This document shows, in pieces, positions 15,030 through 24,039 of a stretch of DNA of 40,788 bases. Within the stretch, counting starts at the first letter, position 1, and the number at the start of each line of letters is the position of its first letter. Source of the stretch: an uncultured Bacilli bacterium (lineage in GTDB: Bacteria > Bacillota_I > Bacilli_A > RF39 > UBA660); the NCBI GenBank assembly GCA_934148535.1, contig CAKPDF010000011.1, positions 1 through 40,788 on the forward strand, in the 5' to 3' direction. Made by a program: the position numbers and the translations under genes. Below the pieces are notes generated by a model, which saw nothing but the letters and a program-made list of their open reading frames with translations, was not told the origin of the DNA and searched no databases.

Positions 15030-16129
15030 TGAGTTTAACAGCAGGTATTGTGGGTCTTCCTAATGTGGGAAAGAGTACTTTATTTAATGCTATAACAAAA
15101 CAAGAAATTTTAGCAGCTAATTATCCTTTTGCTACTATAGATCCTAATGTTGGAACAGTTATTGTTCCAGATAAGAGAATTTTAACTTTAGAGGATATGT
15201 ATAAACCAGAAAGATGTATTCCTACTACTTTTGAATTTACTGATATAGCAGGATTAGTTAAGGGTGCATCTTTGGGAGAAGGTCTTGGTAATAAATTTTT
15301 ATCTCATATAAGAGAGGTAGATGCTATAGTAGAGGTAGTTAGATGTTTTGATGATAATAATATTATTCATGTTGATGGTAGTGTTGATCCTATTAGGGAT
15401 ATTGATATTATTAATGTAGAACTTATTATGTCTGATTTAGAAATTATTACTAATAGACTTAGTCGTATTGAAAAGAAAGCAATGTCTTCTAAGAACAAAG
15501 AAGATAAGATTGAGGTAGAATTACTTCATAGAATAAAGGAAACTTTAGAATCTGGTATTCCTGCTAGAAAGTTGGAATTTTCAGAAGATGAAATTAAATT
15601 AATTAAAAGTTTTAATTTAATTACTTTGAAACCTATTATATATTGCGCTAATGTAAGTGAGGAAGATATATTAAATGGTGGTAATGATTATGTTACTAGA
15701 GTAAGAGAATTTGCTAAAAATGAAGGTAGCGAAGTAGTTATGATTTGTGCCAAAATAGAGAGTGAATTATCTGAGTTAGAAGAAGATGAAAAGAAAGAAT
15801 TTTTAAGTGAGTTAGGTATTAATGAAAGTGGTCTTTCAATGCTTATTAAGAGTACATATTCTTTATTAGGACTTGCTACTTATTTTACTGTTGGTAGTGA
15901 TGAAGTTAAGGCATGGACTTTTAGAAAGGGAATGAAAGCTCCTGAATGTGCTGGACTTATTCATACTGACTTTGAAAAAGGATTTATTAGAGCAGAAGTT
16001 ATGTCATATAATGATTTAATTAATTGTGGTAATGAAGTTAAAGTAAAAGAAGCTGGTAAGATGAGATTAGAGGGTAAAGAATATGTTATGCAAGATGGAG
16101 ATATTTGTCATTTTAGATTTAATGTATAA
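15029..16129 (+). CDS. ychF: Ribosome-binding ATPase YchF
   Basis: Obg-related P-loop protein (OLA1/YchF) that prefers ATP over GTP and binds ribosomes. The 366-residue protein has G1 GLPNVGKS at 8-15, the switch region NYPFATIDPNVG, G3 DIAGLVKGAS followed by GEGLGNKFL, a non-canonical G4 (NVSE in place of NKxD, explaining ATP preference), a helical middle domain (about 130-200), and a C-terminal TGS domain from about 280 (LATYFTVGSDEVKAWTFRKG). Length is normal and no motif is missing. Last gene of the operon starting at the 12806 promoter. Confidence 0.97.
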   Translation: MSLTAGIVGLPNVGKSTLFNAITKQEILAANYPFATIDPNVGTVIVPDKRILTLEDMYKPERCIPTTFEFTDIAGLVKGASLGEGLGNKFLSHIREVDAIVEVVRCFDDNNIIHVDGSVDPIRDIDIINVELIMSDLEIITNRLSRIEKKAMSSKNKEDKIEVELLHRIKETLESGIPARKLEFSEDEIKLIKSFNLITLKPIIYCANVSEEDILNGGNDYVTRVREFAKNEGSEVVMICAKIESELSELEEDEKKEFLSELGINESGLSMLIKSTYSLLGLATYFTVGSDEVKAWTFRKGMKAPECAGLIHTDFEKGFIRAEVMSYNDLINCGNEVKVKEAGKMRLEGKEYVMQDGDICHFRFNV

Positions 16130-16217
16130 TTAGTATATTTTTAGATATATAGTAATAATTGTAATTAATATAATAAAATTGGATATAATATATATTAGTA
16201 AATATAAGGAGAAATTT

Positions 16218-18023
16218 ATGGATAGAGCAAGTATTGATACGAAGTATAAGTGGAATTTAGATTTAATTTATAAAAATAAAGAAGATTTTTTTAAAGATTA
16301 TTCTATGGTAGAAGAAGAAATTAAAGAGTATTCTAAATATGAAAATACTATGATGAATGGGGCTACAGAATTATATGAAGCAATAGATACATTTTATAGT
16401 ATTGCTAGAAAGTTAGAAAAGTTAGCAGTATATGTTAGTTTGTTATTTGATACTGATACTTCTAATAATGATAGTCAAGCTTTAAAGGGAAAGGTTGATA
16501 ATTTAGGAGATTTATTTAGTAAGGTTAGTTATTTCTTAACTCCTAATATTTTAAAGTATGATTATAGTGATATTGTAAAATTTTATGAAAAAGAGCCTAG
16601 ACTTAAAGATTATGAAGTTGTTTTAAAAAATGAATTTAGATATAAAGATCATTGTTTATCTGATAGTGAGGAAAAATTATTATCTTCTATGGGAAAGATG
16701 ATGAATAGGAATTATGAAACTTATGAATTACTTAAGGATAGTGATTTAAGGTTTGGTAATATTATAGATGAAGATGGTAAGGAAGTGGAGCTTACTTGTA
16801 GTAATTATTCTGTTTATATAGAAAGTGCTTCAAGAAAAGTTAGAAAGAGTGCTTTTGATACTTTATATAAAACATATCATCAATATATTAATACTTTTGC
16901 TTCTTGTTTGTATGGTAATATTAATGAAAATGTTACTATATCTAAGATAAGAAAATATAATTCTGTAAGAAGTCAATGTATGTATGCTGATGAAGTAGAA
17001 GAGGTAGTATATGATAATTTGATTGATGCTGTGAATGAAGGAATGAGTACTTTATTTGAATATTATGATTTGAAGAAAAAGTTACTTAATCTTGATGAAC
17101 TTCATTTATATGATATTTATACTCCAATTGTTAGTGAATTTACAAAGAAATATCCATTTGATTCTGCTTGTGAGACTGTATTTTCCGCTTTGAGTGTATT
17201 GGGTGAGGATTATGTTAATACATTAAAAGAGGGTATTAAAAATAGGTGGATAGATGTATATCCAACGAACGCTAAGAGGACTGGGGGATATTCTGGTGGA
17301 GGTTATGATACAAATCCTTATATTTTACTTAATTATCAAGATAAATATAACGATATGTCTACTTTAGCTCATGAAGCTGGTCATTCTATGCATAGTTATT
17401 ATACTAGAGGTAATAATAGTTATCAGAATGGAGATTATGCTATATTTGTTGCAGAGGTAGCTTCTACTGTTAATGAGTTATTGCTTAGTAAGTATTTAAT
17501 TAAGAATAGTAATGATGATATAGAAAAATTATTTGTTTTAGATAATTTAATGACTTTATTTAAGTCTACTATTTATAGACAAACTATGTTTGCTGAATTT
17601 GAAAAAGATATTTATAATGAGGTAGAAAATGGTGGAGTAATAACTGCTGATATTTTAAATAAGAAATATTATGATTTGAATTTAAAATATTTTGGTGATA
17701 ATGTTGTTGTTGATAAAGATGTTTGCTATGAATGGGCTAGAATACCACATTTCTATTATAATTTTTATGTTTATAAATATGCTACTGGATTATCTGCAGC
17801 TTGTCATATTGTTACTGGAATTTTAAGTGGCAAAGAAGGAGCTGTAGAAGATTATATTAATTTCTTAAAGTGTGGTAGAACAAAGAGTCCAATAGACTCT
17901 CTTAAGGTTGCAGGAGTTGATTTATCTAAAAAGGAAACTGTAACTTCTAGTATTAAGATGTTTAAAGATACTATAGATGAATTTAAAGAAATATATAATA
18001 GAGTATATAATAAAGATATTTAA
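16218..18023 (+). CDS. pepF: Oligoendopeptidase F (M3B metallopeptidase)
   Basis: Cytoplasmic zinc peptidase that cuts short peptides. The 601-residue protein has the N-terminal oligopeptidase F domain (about 110-180) and the M3 catalytic domain with HEAGH at 385-389 (ligands H385, H389, with the third ligand in EVASTVNE downstream). GYSGGGYDTNPYILLN and HFYYNFYVYKYATG are typical of PepF. The ATG at 16218 has AAGGAG. A TTG 39 bases upstream in frame lies within the likely promoter (TATAAT at 16184-16189) and has no RBS. Followed by a clear terminator. Confidence 0.95.
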   Translation: MDRASIDTKYKWNLDLIYKNKEDFFKDYSMVEEEIKEYSKYENTMMNGATELYEAIDTFYSIARKLEKLAVYVSLLFDTDTSNNDSQALKGKVDNLGDLFSKVSYFLTPNILKYDYSDIVKFYEKEPRLKDYEVVLKNEFRYKDHCLSDSEEKLLSSMGKMMNRNYETYELLKDSDLRFGNIIDEDGKEVELTCSNYSVYIESASRKVRKSAFDTLYKTYHQYINTFASCLYGNINENVTISKIRKYNSVRSQCMYADEVEEVVYDNLIDAVNEGMSTLFEYYDLKKKLLNLDELHLYDIYTPIVSEFTKKYPFDSACETVFSALSVLGEDYVNTLKEGIKNRWIDVYPTNAKRTGGYSGGGYDTNPYILLNYQDKYNDMSTLAHEAGHSMHSYYTRGNNSYQNGDYAIFVAEVASTVNELLLSKYLIKNSNDDIEKLFVLDNLMTLFKSTIYRQTMFAEFEKDIYNEVENGGVITADILNKKYYDLNLKYFGDNVVVDKDVCYEWARIPHFYYNFYVYKYATGLSAACHIVTGILSGKEGAVEDYINFLKCGRTKSPIDSLKVAGVDLSKKETVTSSIKMFKDTIDEFKEIYNRVYNKDI

Positions 18024-18053
18024 TTTAATTTTGAAATATATTAGTGTTTTATG

Positions 18054-18077
18054 GGGACAAATTTTATTGTCTCTTTT
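18054..18077 (+). terminator. Terminator of pepF
   Basis: GGGACAA (18054-18060), loop, TTGTCTC (18067-18073), then TTTT. Confidence 0.75.
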
Positions 18078-18079
18078 AT

Positions 18080-18108
18080 TTGCTTTTTAGATATTATTTT
18101 GTTATAAT
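18080..18108 (+). promoter_or_regulatory. Promoter for the 18133-19679 pair
   Basis: TTGCTT (18080-18085), 17 bases, TATAAT (18103-18108), directly after the pepF terminator. Confidence 0.65.
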
Positions 18109-18132
18109 CAATAAGAAGGTAGGAGTTGTAGT

Positions 18133-18618
18133 ATGAAGAAGAAAGTTATAATTATAGTTATTGTTATATTAGTTATTTTAGGGGGAATTATATATTTTGT
18201 TGGTTCTATAAAGAAGGATCAAAAGCAGGTAATGGAAAATATTGACAAGGTAAATACTTATTATGATGAATTTTCTGAGAGTGCTTCAAAAATTAATGAG
18301 GTTAGACATAGATATTCTGATATAATAAGTAATACTTATTATGAAGAACTTGATAAAAATAATAATGAAATTGTTAGTATATTAGATGAATATAGTAGTT
18401 ATATTGAAGATATTAAGAAGAGTGCTGTAGGACTTGATGGATTATGTGGTAATTATTATAGTGATTCTATGGTTAATCAAAAATGCGCTAGTTATAAGAA
18501 TACTATGGAATCTTTGAGTGTTTATTATAAAGGTGATGTAGATGGATATAATGAAATTGTTAAAAAATATAATGAACAAAGTACAAATAAAATAGATGAA
18601 TATAGCATTGGAAAGTAG
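18133..18618 (+). CDS. Uncharacterised membrane-anchored helical protein
   Basis: Not recognised. The 161 residues have one N-terminal membrane segment (about 5-25) followed by a charged, largely helical outer domain (KKDQKQVMENIDKVNTYYDE onwards) with two Cys residues (GLCGNYY, NQKCASY) that could form a disulfide. TAGGAG precedes the ATG. It lies eight bases before the phosphodiester glycosidase gene and shares its promoter, so a joint surface role is plausible. Confidence 0.7.
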   Translation: MKKKVIIIVIVILVILGGIIYFVGSIKKDQKQVMENIDKVNTYYDEFSESASKINEVRHRYSDIISNTYYEELDKNNNEIVSILDEYSSYIEDIKKSAVGLDGLCGNYYSDSMVNQKCASYKNTMESLSVYYKGDVDGYNEIVKKYNEQSTNKIDEYSIGK

Positions 18619-18626
18619 GAATAATA

Positions 18627-19679
18627 ATGGGTAGTATTGAGATAAAATCTAAAAAAAAGATGTCAAAAACTAAAAAGATTATAATTATATTGGTTAGTTT
18701 ATTCGTTGTTATGAGTGGTAGTTTTGCTTTTTTATTGTATGGTCCTTATAGTGGATTTAGAGAATGGCTAATTACTACTGCTATGACTACTATGTCGCAT
18801 CAATATTTAGCTACTTGGTTTTATAGTGATGAAACTATTAATGAGGTTCTTAATAATAATGTTGTTATAGAAAGTGGAGATTCTACTGATACTAGTTTAA
18901 TTGATTTTGATGATATTGATTTTAATAGTTACGCTAATGAATATGAGAAAGAGATATTAACTAAGGATGAAGGAAATGATATATATAAATTAATTAACAT
19001 TACTGGTAATGGCTATAAAGGATATTTAGTAGCAGTTTACGATCCTAAAAAAGTAGAGGTTGTTACTAGTAAGTATTTGGGCAGTTCAGGTCAATATTTA
19101 GTTGATATGGCTAAAGAAAATGATGCTGTAGTTGCTATTAATGGTGGTGGATTTGATGATCCAGAATATATGAGTACTGGAGGTAGGCCGCTTGGAGTGG
19201 TTATTCATAATGGTAAAATAGTTACTAATGGTGATTATGGTTCTTCTGGATTTGGGGGAATTATAGGATTTACTTCTGATGGTAAGTTTTATCTTGGTAA
19301 GGAAAGTGCTAGTGAGGCTATTAGTAATGGCATAAAAGAAGCAGTTAGTTTTGGTCCTTTTTTGATTGTTAATGGTAAAAGAGCGTTTATCAAAGGTAAT
19401 GGTGGTTGGGGAACTGCTCCTAGGACTGCTATTGGTCAAAGAAAAGATGGTATTGTATTATTTTTGGTAATAGATGGTAGAACTGTTTCTAATCCTGGTG
19501 CTGATATGGTTGATTTGACTGATATTATGGAAAGATATGGTGCTTATAATGCTGCTAATTTAGATGGTGGTACTTCTTGTGGACTTGTTATTAATAATAA
19601 ATTAATTAATGATCCTATTAGTGGTTCTGGTAAACATTCTACTAGACCAATACCTACAGGTTTTATAGTAAAAAAATAA
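18627..19679 (+). CDS. Phosphodiester glycosidase (NAGPA-domain) membrane protein, paralogue 1
   Basis: NAGPA domains hydrolyse sugar-1-phosphodiester links; bacterial members are tied to exopolysaccharide or wall-polymer processing. The 350-residue protein has a membrane segment (about 16-36), a linker with LYGPYSGFREWLITTAMTTM, and a catalytic domain with VAINGGGF, SFGPFLIVNGK, PRTAIGQRKDGIVLFLVIDG and AANLDGGTSCGLVIN (the last carrying the conserved Asp-Gly-Gly). The second paralogue at 28475 has the same length and the same juxtamembrane region. AGGAA acts as RBS. It should act outside the membrane; the substrate polymer is unknown. Confidence 0.88.
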   Translation: MGSIEIKSKKKMSKTKKIIIILVSLFVVMSGSFAFLLYGPYSGFREWLITTAMTTMSHQYLATWFYSDETINEVLNNNVVIESGDSTDTSLIDFDDIDFNSYANEYEKEILTKDEGNDIYKLINITGNGYKGYLVAVYDPKKVEVVTSKYLGSSGQYLVDMAKENDAVVAINGGGFDDPEYMSTGGRPLGVVIHNGKIVTNGDYGSSGFGGIIGFTSDGKFYLGKESASEAISNGIKEAVSFGPFLIVNGKRAFIKGNGGWGTAPRTAIGQRKDGIVLFLVIDGRTVSNPGADMVDLTDIMERYGAYNAANLDGGTSCGLVINNKLINDPISGSGKHSTRPIPTGFIVKK

Positions 19680-19690
19680 TATTAAAAATA

Positions 19691-19726
19691 TCGCCTAGAT
19701 AATTATTATCTATGGTGAATTTTTTA
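19691..19726 (+). terminator. Terminator hairpin, twin A
   Basis: TCGCC and TAGATA (19691-19701) pair with TATCTA and GGTGA (19707-19718), leaving a bulged T; TTTTTT follows. It has the same framework as the hairpin at 23894, with one G-U pair here that is G-C there. Confidence 0.7.
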
Positions 19727-19733
19727 ATAATTG

Positions 19734-19762
19734 TTTACTTAGATATTAATTAATGTTATAAT
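19734..19762 (+). promoter_or_regulatory. Strong promoter of the dockerin/cohesin pair
   Basis: TTTACT (19734-19739), 17 bases, TATAAT (19757-19762) preceded by TGT (extended -10). A leader of about 40 bases follows, containing ATGCTAT twice. Confidence 0.7.
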
Positions 19763-19808
19763 TATGATAGAGAATGCTATGTTAGTATGCTATTATTGAG
19801 GTGTGGAT

Positions 19809-22800
19809 ATGAAAAAAAATAAAAAGATGTTTACTTTCTTATTTGCTTTTTTGATTTTGTTTGTATTATCTGTTTTTGTTGTGGATATTTCTTCTACATT
19901 TTCATCTAGTGATTATGGATATGGGAAACTAAATATTTACGGTAATATTTATTTAAATTATTTTGATAAAGAAGCAACTTATACTAAAGATGATTATAAA
20001 CATTTAATTTATTATTATGACGCAAATGGTAATGCAATAGATACTTTTATGGATACCTTTTTATTTTTACCTAGTGCAAGTTATAAATATGATGGAATTA
20101 ATAATTTTATAAATAGTAATGTTACATATAGTAGTTGGTATAATTATTTAGAAGCTCAAAATAAGAGTTTAACTAATTTAAATGATGCTGCTTCTGAATT
20201 GGGAAAGACTGTAAATGTAATTTTATCTCTTAGATATCCTCCTAAATCTAGTGATATTACAGTATATGATTATTATGGTGATGGATATAATACTTCTGTT
20301 AATAATATTATTACTTTAATGTTCAAGAGTGAGGTTGAAAAAGTTTCAGGTTTTTCTAATATAAAAGTAATAGGGTTTTATTGGCTTAACGAATCTGTGA
20401 GAAGTACTAATGCTGAGAATGCTATTAAATCTTTTAATAATACTGTACATGTTACTGATAGTGCTTTAAAAAATTATTCTAATTGGGCTGATTTATATAA
20501 TTTTTTAAATAATACAGTTAAACCACAAAATTATAAGACTTTATGGATTCCATATATTGATAATTATTATGATTCTAATTATACTGATGGTTATAGTAAT
20601 GGCTATTCTTATGGATTTGATTTTGTTTCGTTACAAAGTGGATATTATTTTAGAGGGAATGATAGTACATGGTTAAATTATAGAAATAATGTTCCAAGGC
20701 TTGAATTTGCTATGAAACAGGGTCTTAATTTAAGTATGGGAATTGAAGTTGAGGGAGATTCTAATTCTTATTTATCTGAGACTTATTATAATAGATTGTA
20801 TGATTTTATGGTATATGGTTCTAATACTGCTTTATGGAATAAATCATATAATACTTATTATTTTCCTGGATTTGGATATTATAGTAATTCTGATTTTCCT
20901 ATTGCTAGACAAATTTATGATGATACTTATAAATATTCTAAGGGTTATGAAGTTACTAAGAGTAAAAATTATTCTGACTATTTTACTAAGGATTATGATA
21001 TTATTTCTTTAGGTAAGTCTTATACAATATCAGAAGTTGTTGTTAGTGGAGGCAGTTCTGGCTATTCTTCTGTTGATGGTAAGGAACTTACTGATGGAGT
21101 ATATTCTGGTGATGCTTATGGTACTGATTGGGTTGCTTTGAAAGAAAATAGTAGTTATGATATAGTGGTTGATCTAGGCAATGAATATACTGCTATAACT
21201 GATATTGATGTAAATTTTGAAAATAATAATAGTTCTGGAATTTATTTGCCAAAGAAGGTTTCTGCTTATTCGTCAACAGATGGTAGTAATTATACTTCTA
21301 TTGGTGATTTATCATGGAATTATAGTAATTCTAAAATAAGTTTTAATATGGCATCTTTGAAGTTGGATAGTGCTGTTACAGGTAGATATATAAAAATTCA
21401 TATTATTCCTAATAGTTCTTCTTGTTTTACTTTCTTATCAGAAATTACTATTGGTCAACGTTATTCAGTTATATATTATGGTAATGGTGGTACTTCTTCT
21501 TTGGGAACATCTTGGGGAAATGTTGCAACATATGGTTCTAATTATACTGTTCAAGATAATTTTTATACTAACCCAGGTTATGTTTTCGATGGTTGGACAA
21601 CGAATTCAGATGGATCAGATGATGGATATGGATGGACTGGTTGGAGTGATACTTGGAAATATAAAAATAATAGTTATGGAATATCTAATAATACGTTAAA
21701 ATTGTATGCTAGATGGAAAGCTAAGACTGTAGATGTTACTTTTGTAAAGAATGATGGTTCTACTGATACTGCATCACAAAAATTTGTTTATGGTGGAACG
21801 GGTAATAAATTTGGATATAATACTGATGGAAGTTTAGTATGGGGAAATTCTGGTCAATTTGGTGGTTGGGATAGAACTGGATATACATTACTTGGTTGGT
21901 CAGAGAATAAAGACGCTACAAGTGCTGAATATGGTATTTATAGTGATGTCTTCAATAGTTGGATAGATAGTAATTATCCTAGTATAAAGTTATATGCGGT
22001 TTGGCAAGCTAATACTTATATGATATCGTTAAATAATCAGTCGGCAACAAGTGTAGGTACAGAAAGTGTTTATTATAGTTATAATACAACTAAAACAGTA
22101 AATGGAGTTTTATGTTATTATTATACAGATAGTTCTTTAACTAGTTGTCTAAGTGATGGTTATAATATAACTATACCAACAAAAACAGGATATACATTTG
22201 GAGGATATTATACAGGTATAAATGGAAGTGGCACACAGTATATAGATGCAAATGGTAAGTTTATAAATGATATATATAAAACTATTGGAGATAAAGTTCT
22301 TTATGCAAATTGGATAATAAATAGTTATGATTTTAATTTAATTAAGGGTTCAAATATAGCAAAAATATATTATAAAATTGGTAATGATACTAATTATATT
22401 GAATCATTAAAAAGTATTAATATTAAATTAAATTATAATACTGCTTATAGTTATTATGCTGTTTCTAATTCTGGATATACTGTGTCTTCTTGTTCTTCTT
22501 CAAGTCCTTGTAGTGGAGTAATTCAAACTTCATCAATATCAAAATCAATATCAGCGACTATTAATACTTATAAAATTAACTATATTTTAAATGATGGGAC
22601 TTTAAATATTAAAAATCCTGCTAGTTATACTGTTGCTACTGCTACTTTTACTTTAAATAATCCTGTTCGTATAGGTTATACGTTTTTGGGATGGAGTGAA
22701 TCTGGTAGCGATACTATGAATTTTTCTGTTACTATAAAAGAAGGAACAACTGGTGATAAAACATTTATTGCAAATTGGAAAAAAGAAGAAATTAAGGATA

Positions 22801-23219
22801 TCTTTAGTGATAAGTTTAATGTTGATAGAACTAATAAGATTATTTATAGGATAAATGTTGGTTCTAGTATAGCGTCTATAAAGGATTCTATTATTACTAG
22901 TCAATCTATTAATTTTTATGATTCTGATGGTAATATTGTTGATAATATTAATAGGGAAGCTAGAACTGGAGATAGTGTTATTATTAAAGTTAATGATGTT
23001 GATAATAAATATATTATTTCTGTTTTAGGTGATTTAAATGGTGATGGTAAAATTGATGTTGGTGATGTTGCTAAGGTGTATCGAGGATTTAAAAATAATA
23101 ATTTAGTAAATTATGAAAAGTATTCTGGAGATGTAACAGGTGATGGCTATATTAATGTTGGTGATGCTGCTAAATTATATAGATATATAAAGAAACGTAT
23201 TTCTAGTTTGGAGGAATGA
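19809..23219 (+). CDS. Large secreted multidomain protein: DUF4855, discoidin-like, InlB-type repeats, dockerin
   Basis: The 1136-residue exoprotein starts with a signal/anchor helix (about 8-28). A DUF4855-like region (about 40-350; TIM-barrel-like, sometimes tied to glycan binding or hydrolysis) is followed by a discoidin/F5-8-type carbohydrate-binding module (about 400-540, with LTDGVYSG and YDIVVDLG). Four or more InlB B-type repeats follow (about 545-985; GYVFDGWTT, GYTLLGWSE, GYTFGGYYT, GYTFLGWSE). A linker module leads to a C-terminal type I dockerin (about 1072-1132) with two Ca-binding loops, DLNGDGKIDVGD and DVTGDGYINVGD. I choose the ATG at 19809 (GAGGTG upstream) over the GTG at 19803. 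The next gene encodes a cohesin, so the dockerin has an obvious partner. No catalytic residues can be asserted. Confidence 0.88.
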   Translation: MKKNKKMFTFLFAFLILFVLSVFVVDISSTFSSSDYGYGKLNIYGNIYLNYFDKEATYTKDDYKHLIYYYDANGNAIDTFMDTFLFLPSASYKYDGINNFINSNVTYSSWYNYLEAQNKSLTNLNDAASELGKTVNVILSLRYPPKSSDITVYDYYGDGYNTSVNNIITLMFKSEVEKVSGFSNIKVIGFYWLNESVRSTNAENAIKSFNNTVHVTDSALKNYSNWADLYNFLNNTVKPQNYKTLWIPYIDNYYDSNYTDGYSNGYSYGFDFVSLQSGYYFRGNDSTWLNYRNNVPRLEFAMKQGLNLSMGIEVEGDSNSYLSETYYNRLYDFMVYGSNTALWNKSYNTYYFPGFGYYSNSDFPIARQIYDDTYKYSKGYEVTKSKNYSDYFTKDYDIISLGKSYTISEVVVSGGSSGYSSVDGKELTDGVYSGDAYGTDWVALKENSSYDIVVDLGNEYTAITDIDVNFENNNSSGIYLPKKVSAYSSTDGSNYTSIGDLSWNYSNSKISFNMASLKLDSAVTGRYIKIHIIPNSSSCFTFLSEITIGQRYSVIYYGNGGTSSLGTSWGNVATYGSNYTVQDNFYTNPGYVFDGWTTNSDGSDDGYGWTGWSDTWKYKNNSYGISNNTLKLYARWKAKTVDVTFVKNDGSTDTASQKFVYGGTGNKFGYNTDGSLVWGNSGQFGGWDRTGYTLLGWSENKDATSAEYGIYSDVFNSWIDSNYPSIKLYAVWQANTYMISLNNQSATSVGTESVYYSYNTTKTVNGVLCYYYTDSSLTSCLSDGYNITIPTKTGYTFGGYYTGINGSGTQYIDANGKFINDIYKTIGDKVLYANWIINSYDFNLIKGSNIAKIYYKIGNDTNYIESLKSINIKLNYNTAYSYYAVSNSGYTVSSCSSSSPCSGVIQTSSISKSISATINTYKINYILNDGTLNIKNPASYTVATATFTLNNPVRIGYTFLGWSESGSDTMNFSVTIKEGTTGDKTFIANWKKEEIKDIFSDKFNVDRTNKIIYRINVGSSIASIKDSIITSQSINFYDSDGNIVDNINREARTGDSVIIKVNDVDNKYIISVLGDLNGDGKIDVGDVAKVYRGFKNNNLVNYEKYSGDVTGDGYINVGDAAKLYRYIKKRISSLEE

Positions 23220-23223
23220 TGTG

Positions 23224-23868
23224 ATGAAAAAAAGATGTTTAATTTTATTAATTAGTTTATTTTGTTTTATTCCAACTTTTGTATATGGCGCTACAGGTAG
23301 TATTTCTATAAAATGTGATTCTAATCTTTTAGTAGCTGGTGATAGTACAAATTGTGTTATTTCTGGTAGTTCAGATGAGGTAGTAACTGCTATATCTGCA
23401 TCCTTGAATGCTAGTAATATTACTTTTGTATCTTTTACGCCAAGTTCTAAATGGGTTGGTGATGATATATCTAATGGTAAAATTGATATTTATACTGCTG
23501 ATGATATTTCTGGTAATTTTGAGATAGGTACGTTAAAAATTAAAGTTAATGATGGAGTTTATAATATAGATGATTCTGTTGAATTAAAAGATGTTTTATA
23601 TTATAATTCTTCTTATAGTAGTTATAATGTTGATTCATCAAGTTTTAATATTAAAATTATTAATGATGATAGCAATGATAGCAATGATAACAATGATGAT
23701 AGTAATAACAATAATAACAATAATACTGTAAATAATGATAATAATAGTGATAATAACAATACTATTACTAATCCTAAAACTGGACAAAGTTATGTTATAT
23801 TTGTAATCTTTTTATTAGCTATATCTTCTATTAGTATTATTTATCTTAAGAACAAAAGAAAAATTTAA
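23224..23868 (+). CDS. Cell-wall-anchored cohesin-domain protein (NPKTG sorting signal)
   Basis: The 214-residue protein has a signal peptide (about 1-20, ending VYGA), one cohesin-like beta-sandwich (about 22-150: SISIKCDSNLLVAGDSTNCVI, then VVTAISASLNAS, FEIGTLKIKVND), an Asn/Asp-only linker (about 150-180), NPKTG at 183-187, a hydrophobic helix and a basic end (KNKRKI). That order is a classic sortase substrate. GGAGG lies nine bases before the ATG; a GTG at 23221 is also possible. It directly follows the dockerin gene. Inferred role: holds the dockerin protein on the wall. Cohesin assignment is by pattern and position, not by search. Confidence 0.82.
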   Translation: MKKRCLILLISLFCFIPTFVYGATGSISIKCDSNLLVAGDSTNCVISGSSDEVVTAISASLNASNITFVSFTPSSKWVGDDISNGKIDIYTADDISGNFEIGTLKIKVNDGVYNIDDSVELKDVLYYNSSYSSYNVDSSSFNIKIINDDSNDSNDNNDDSNNNNNNNTVNNDNNSDNNNTITNPKTGQSYVIFVIFLLAISSISIIYLKNKRKI

Positions 23869-23893
23869 TTACATTTATTATTTATTAAAAATA

Positions 23894-23928
23894 TCGCCTA
23901 GATTACTATCATCTATGGCGAATTTTTC
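23894..23928 (+). terminator. Terminator hairpin, twin B
   Basis: TCGCC-TAGAT (23894-23903) pairs with ATCTA-T-GGCGA (23911-23921), then TTTTT. Near-copy of the hairpin at 19691; together they bracket the dockerin/cohesin operon. Confidence 0.75.
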
Positions 23929-23950
23929 TTGGAAAAAAAGTAAAAAGTGT

Positions 23951-23978
23951 TTGCTTATTTTGAATAATGTGTTATAAT
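23951..23978 (+). promoter_or_regulatory. Promoter of rpsF-ssb-rpsR
   Basis: TTGCTT (23951-23956), 16 bases, TATAAT (23973-23978). Confidence 0.65.
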
Positions 23979-23985
23979 ATTTTGC

Positions 23986-24034
23986 AGAGCGAGAGCTCCT
24001 TGCCTGAATAAGGCCGATAGTCCAAAAGGAGGTG
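23986..24034 (+). ncRNA. Ribosomal S6:S18 autoregulatory leader
   Basis: In the short rpsF leader, CCTT (23998-24001) pairs with AAGG (24010-24013) and is followed at once by CCG, the core of the known S6:S18-binding mRNA motif in which S6-S18 represses its own operon. CTCCTT (23996-24001) can alternatively pair with AAGGAG (24026-24031), the RBS, giving a simple means of switching. Structure drawn by eye. Confidence 0.65.
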
Positions 24035-24039
24035 TAAGA

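Noticed and set aside
19098..19439. 113-aa minus-strand frame inside the phosphodiester glycosidase
   Set aside because: Pure antisense; Ser/Thr/Asn-rich mirror composition, while the sense frame has clear motifs.
20743..22904. Extra frames within the dockerin protein gene
   Set aside because: Low-complexity shadows of a repeat-rich coding region; the main frame is continuous from signal peptide to dockerin.
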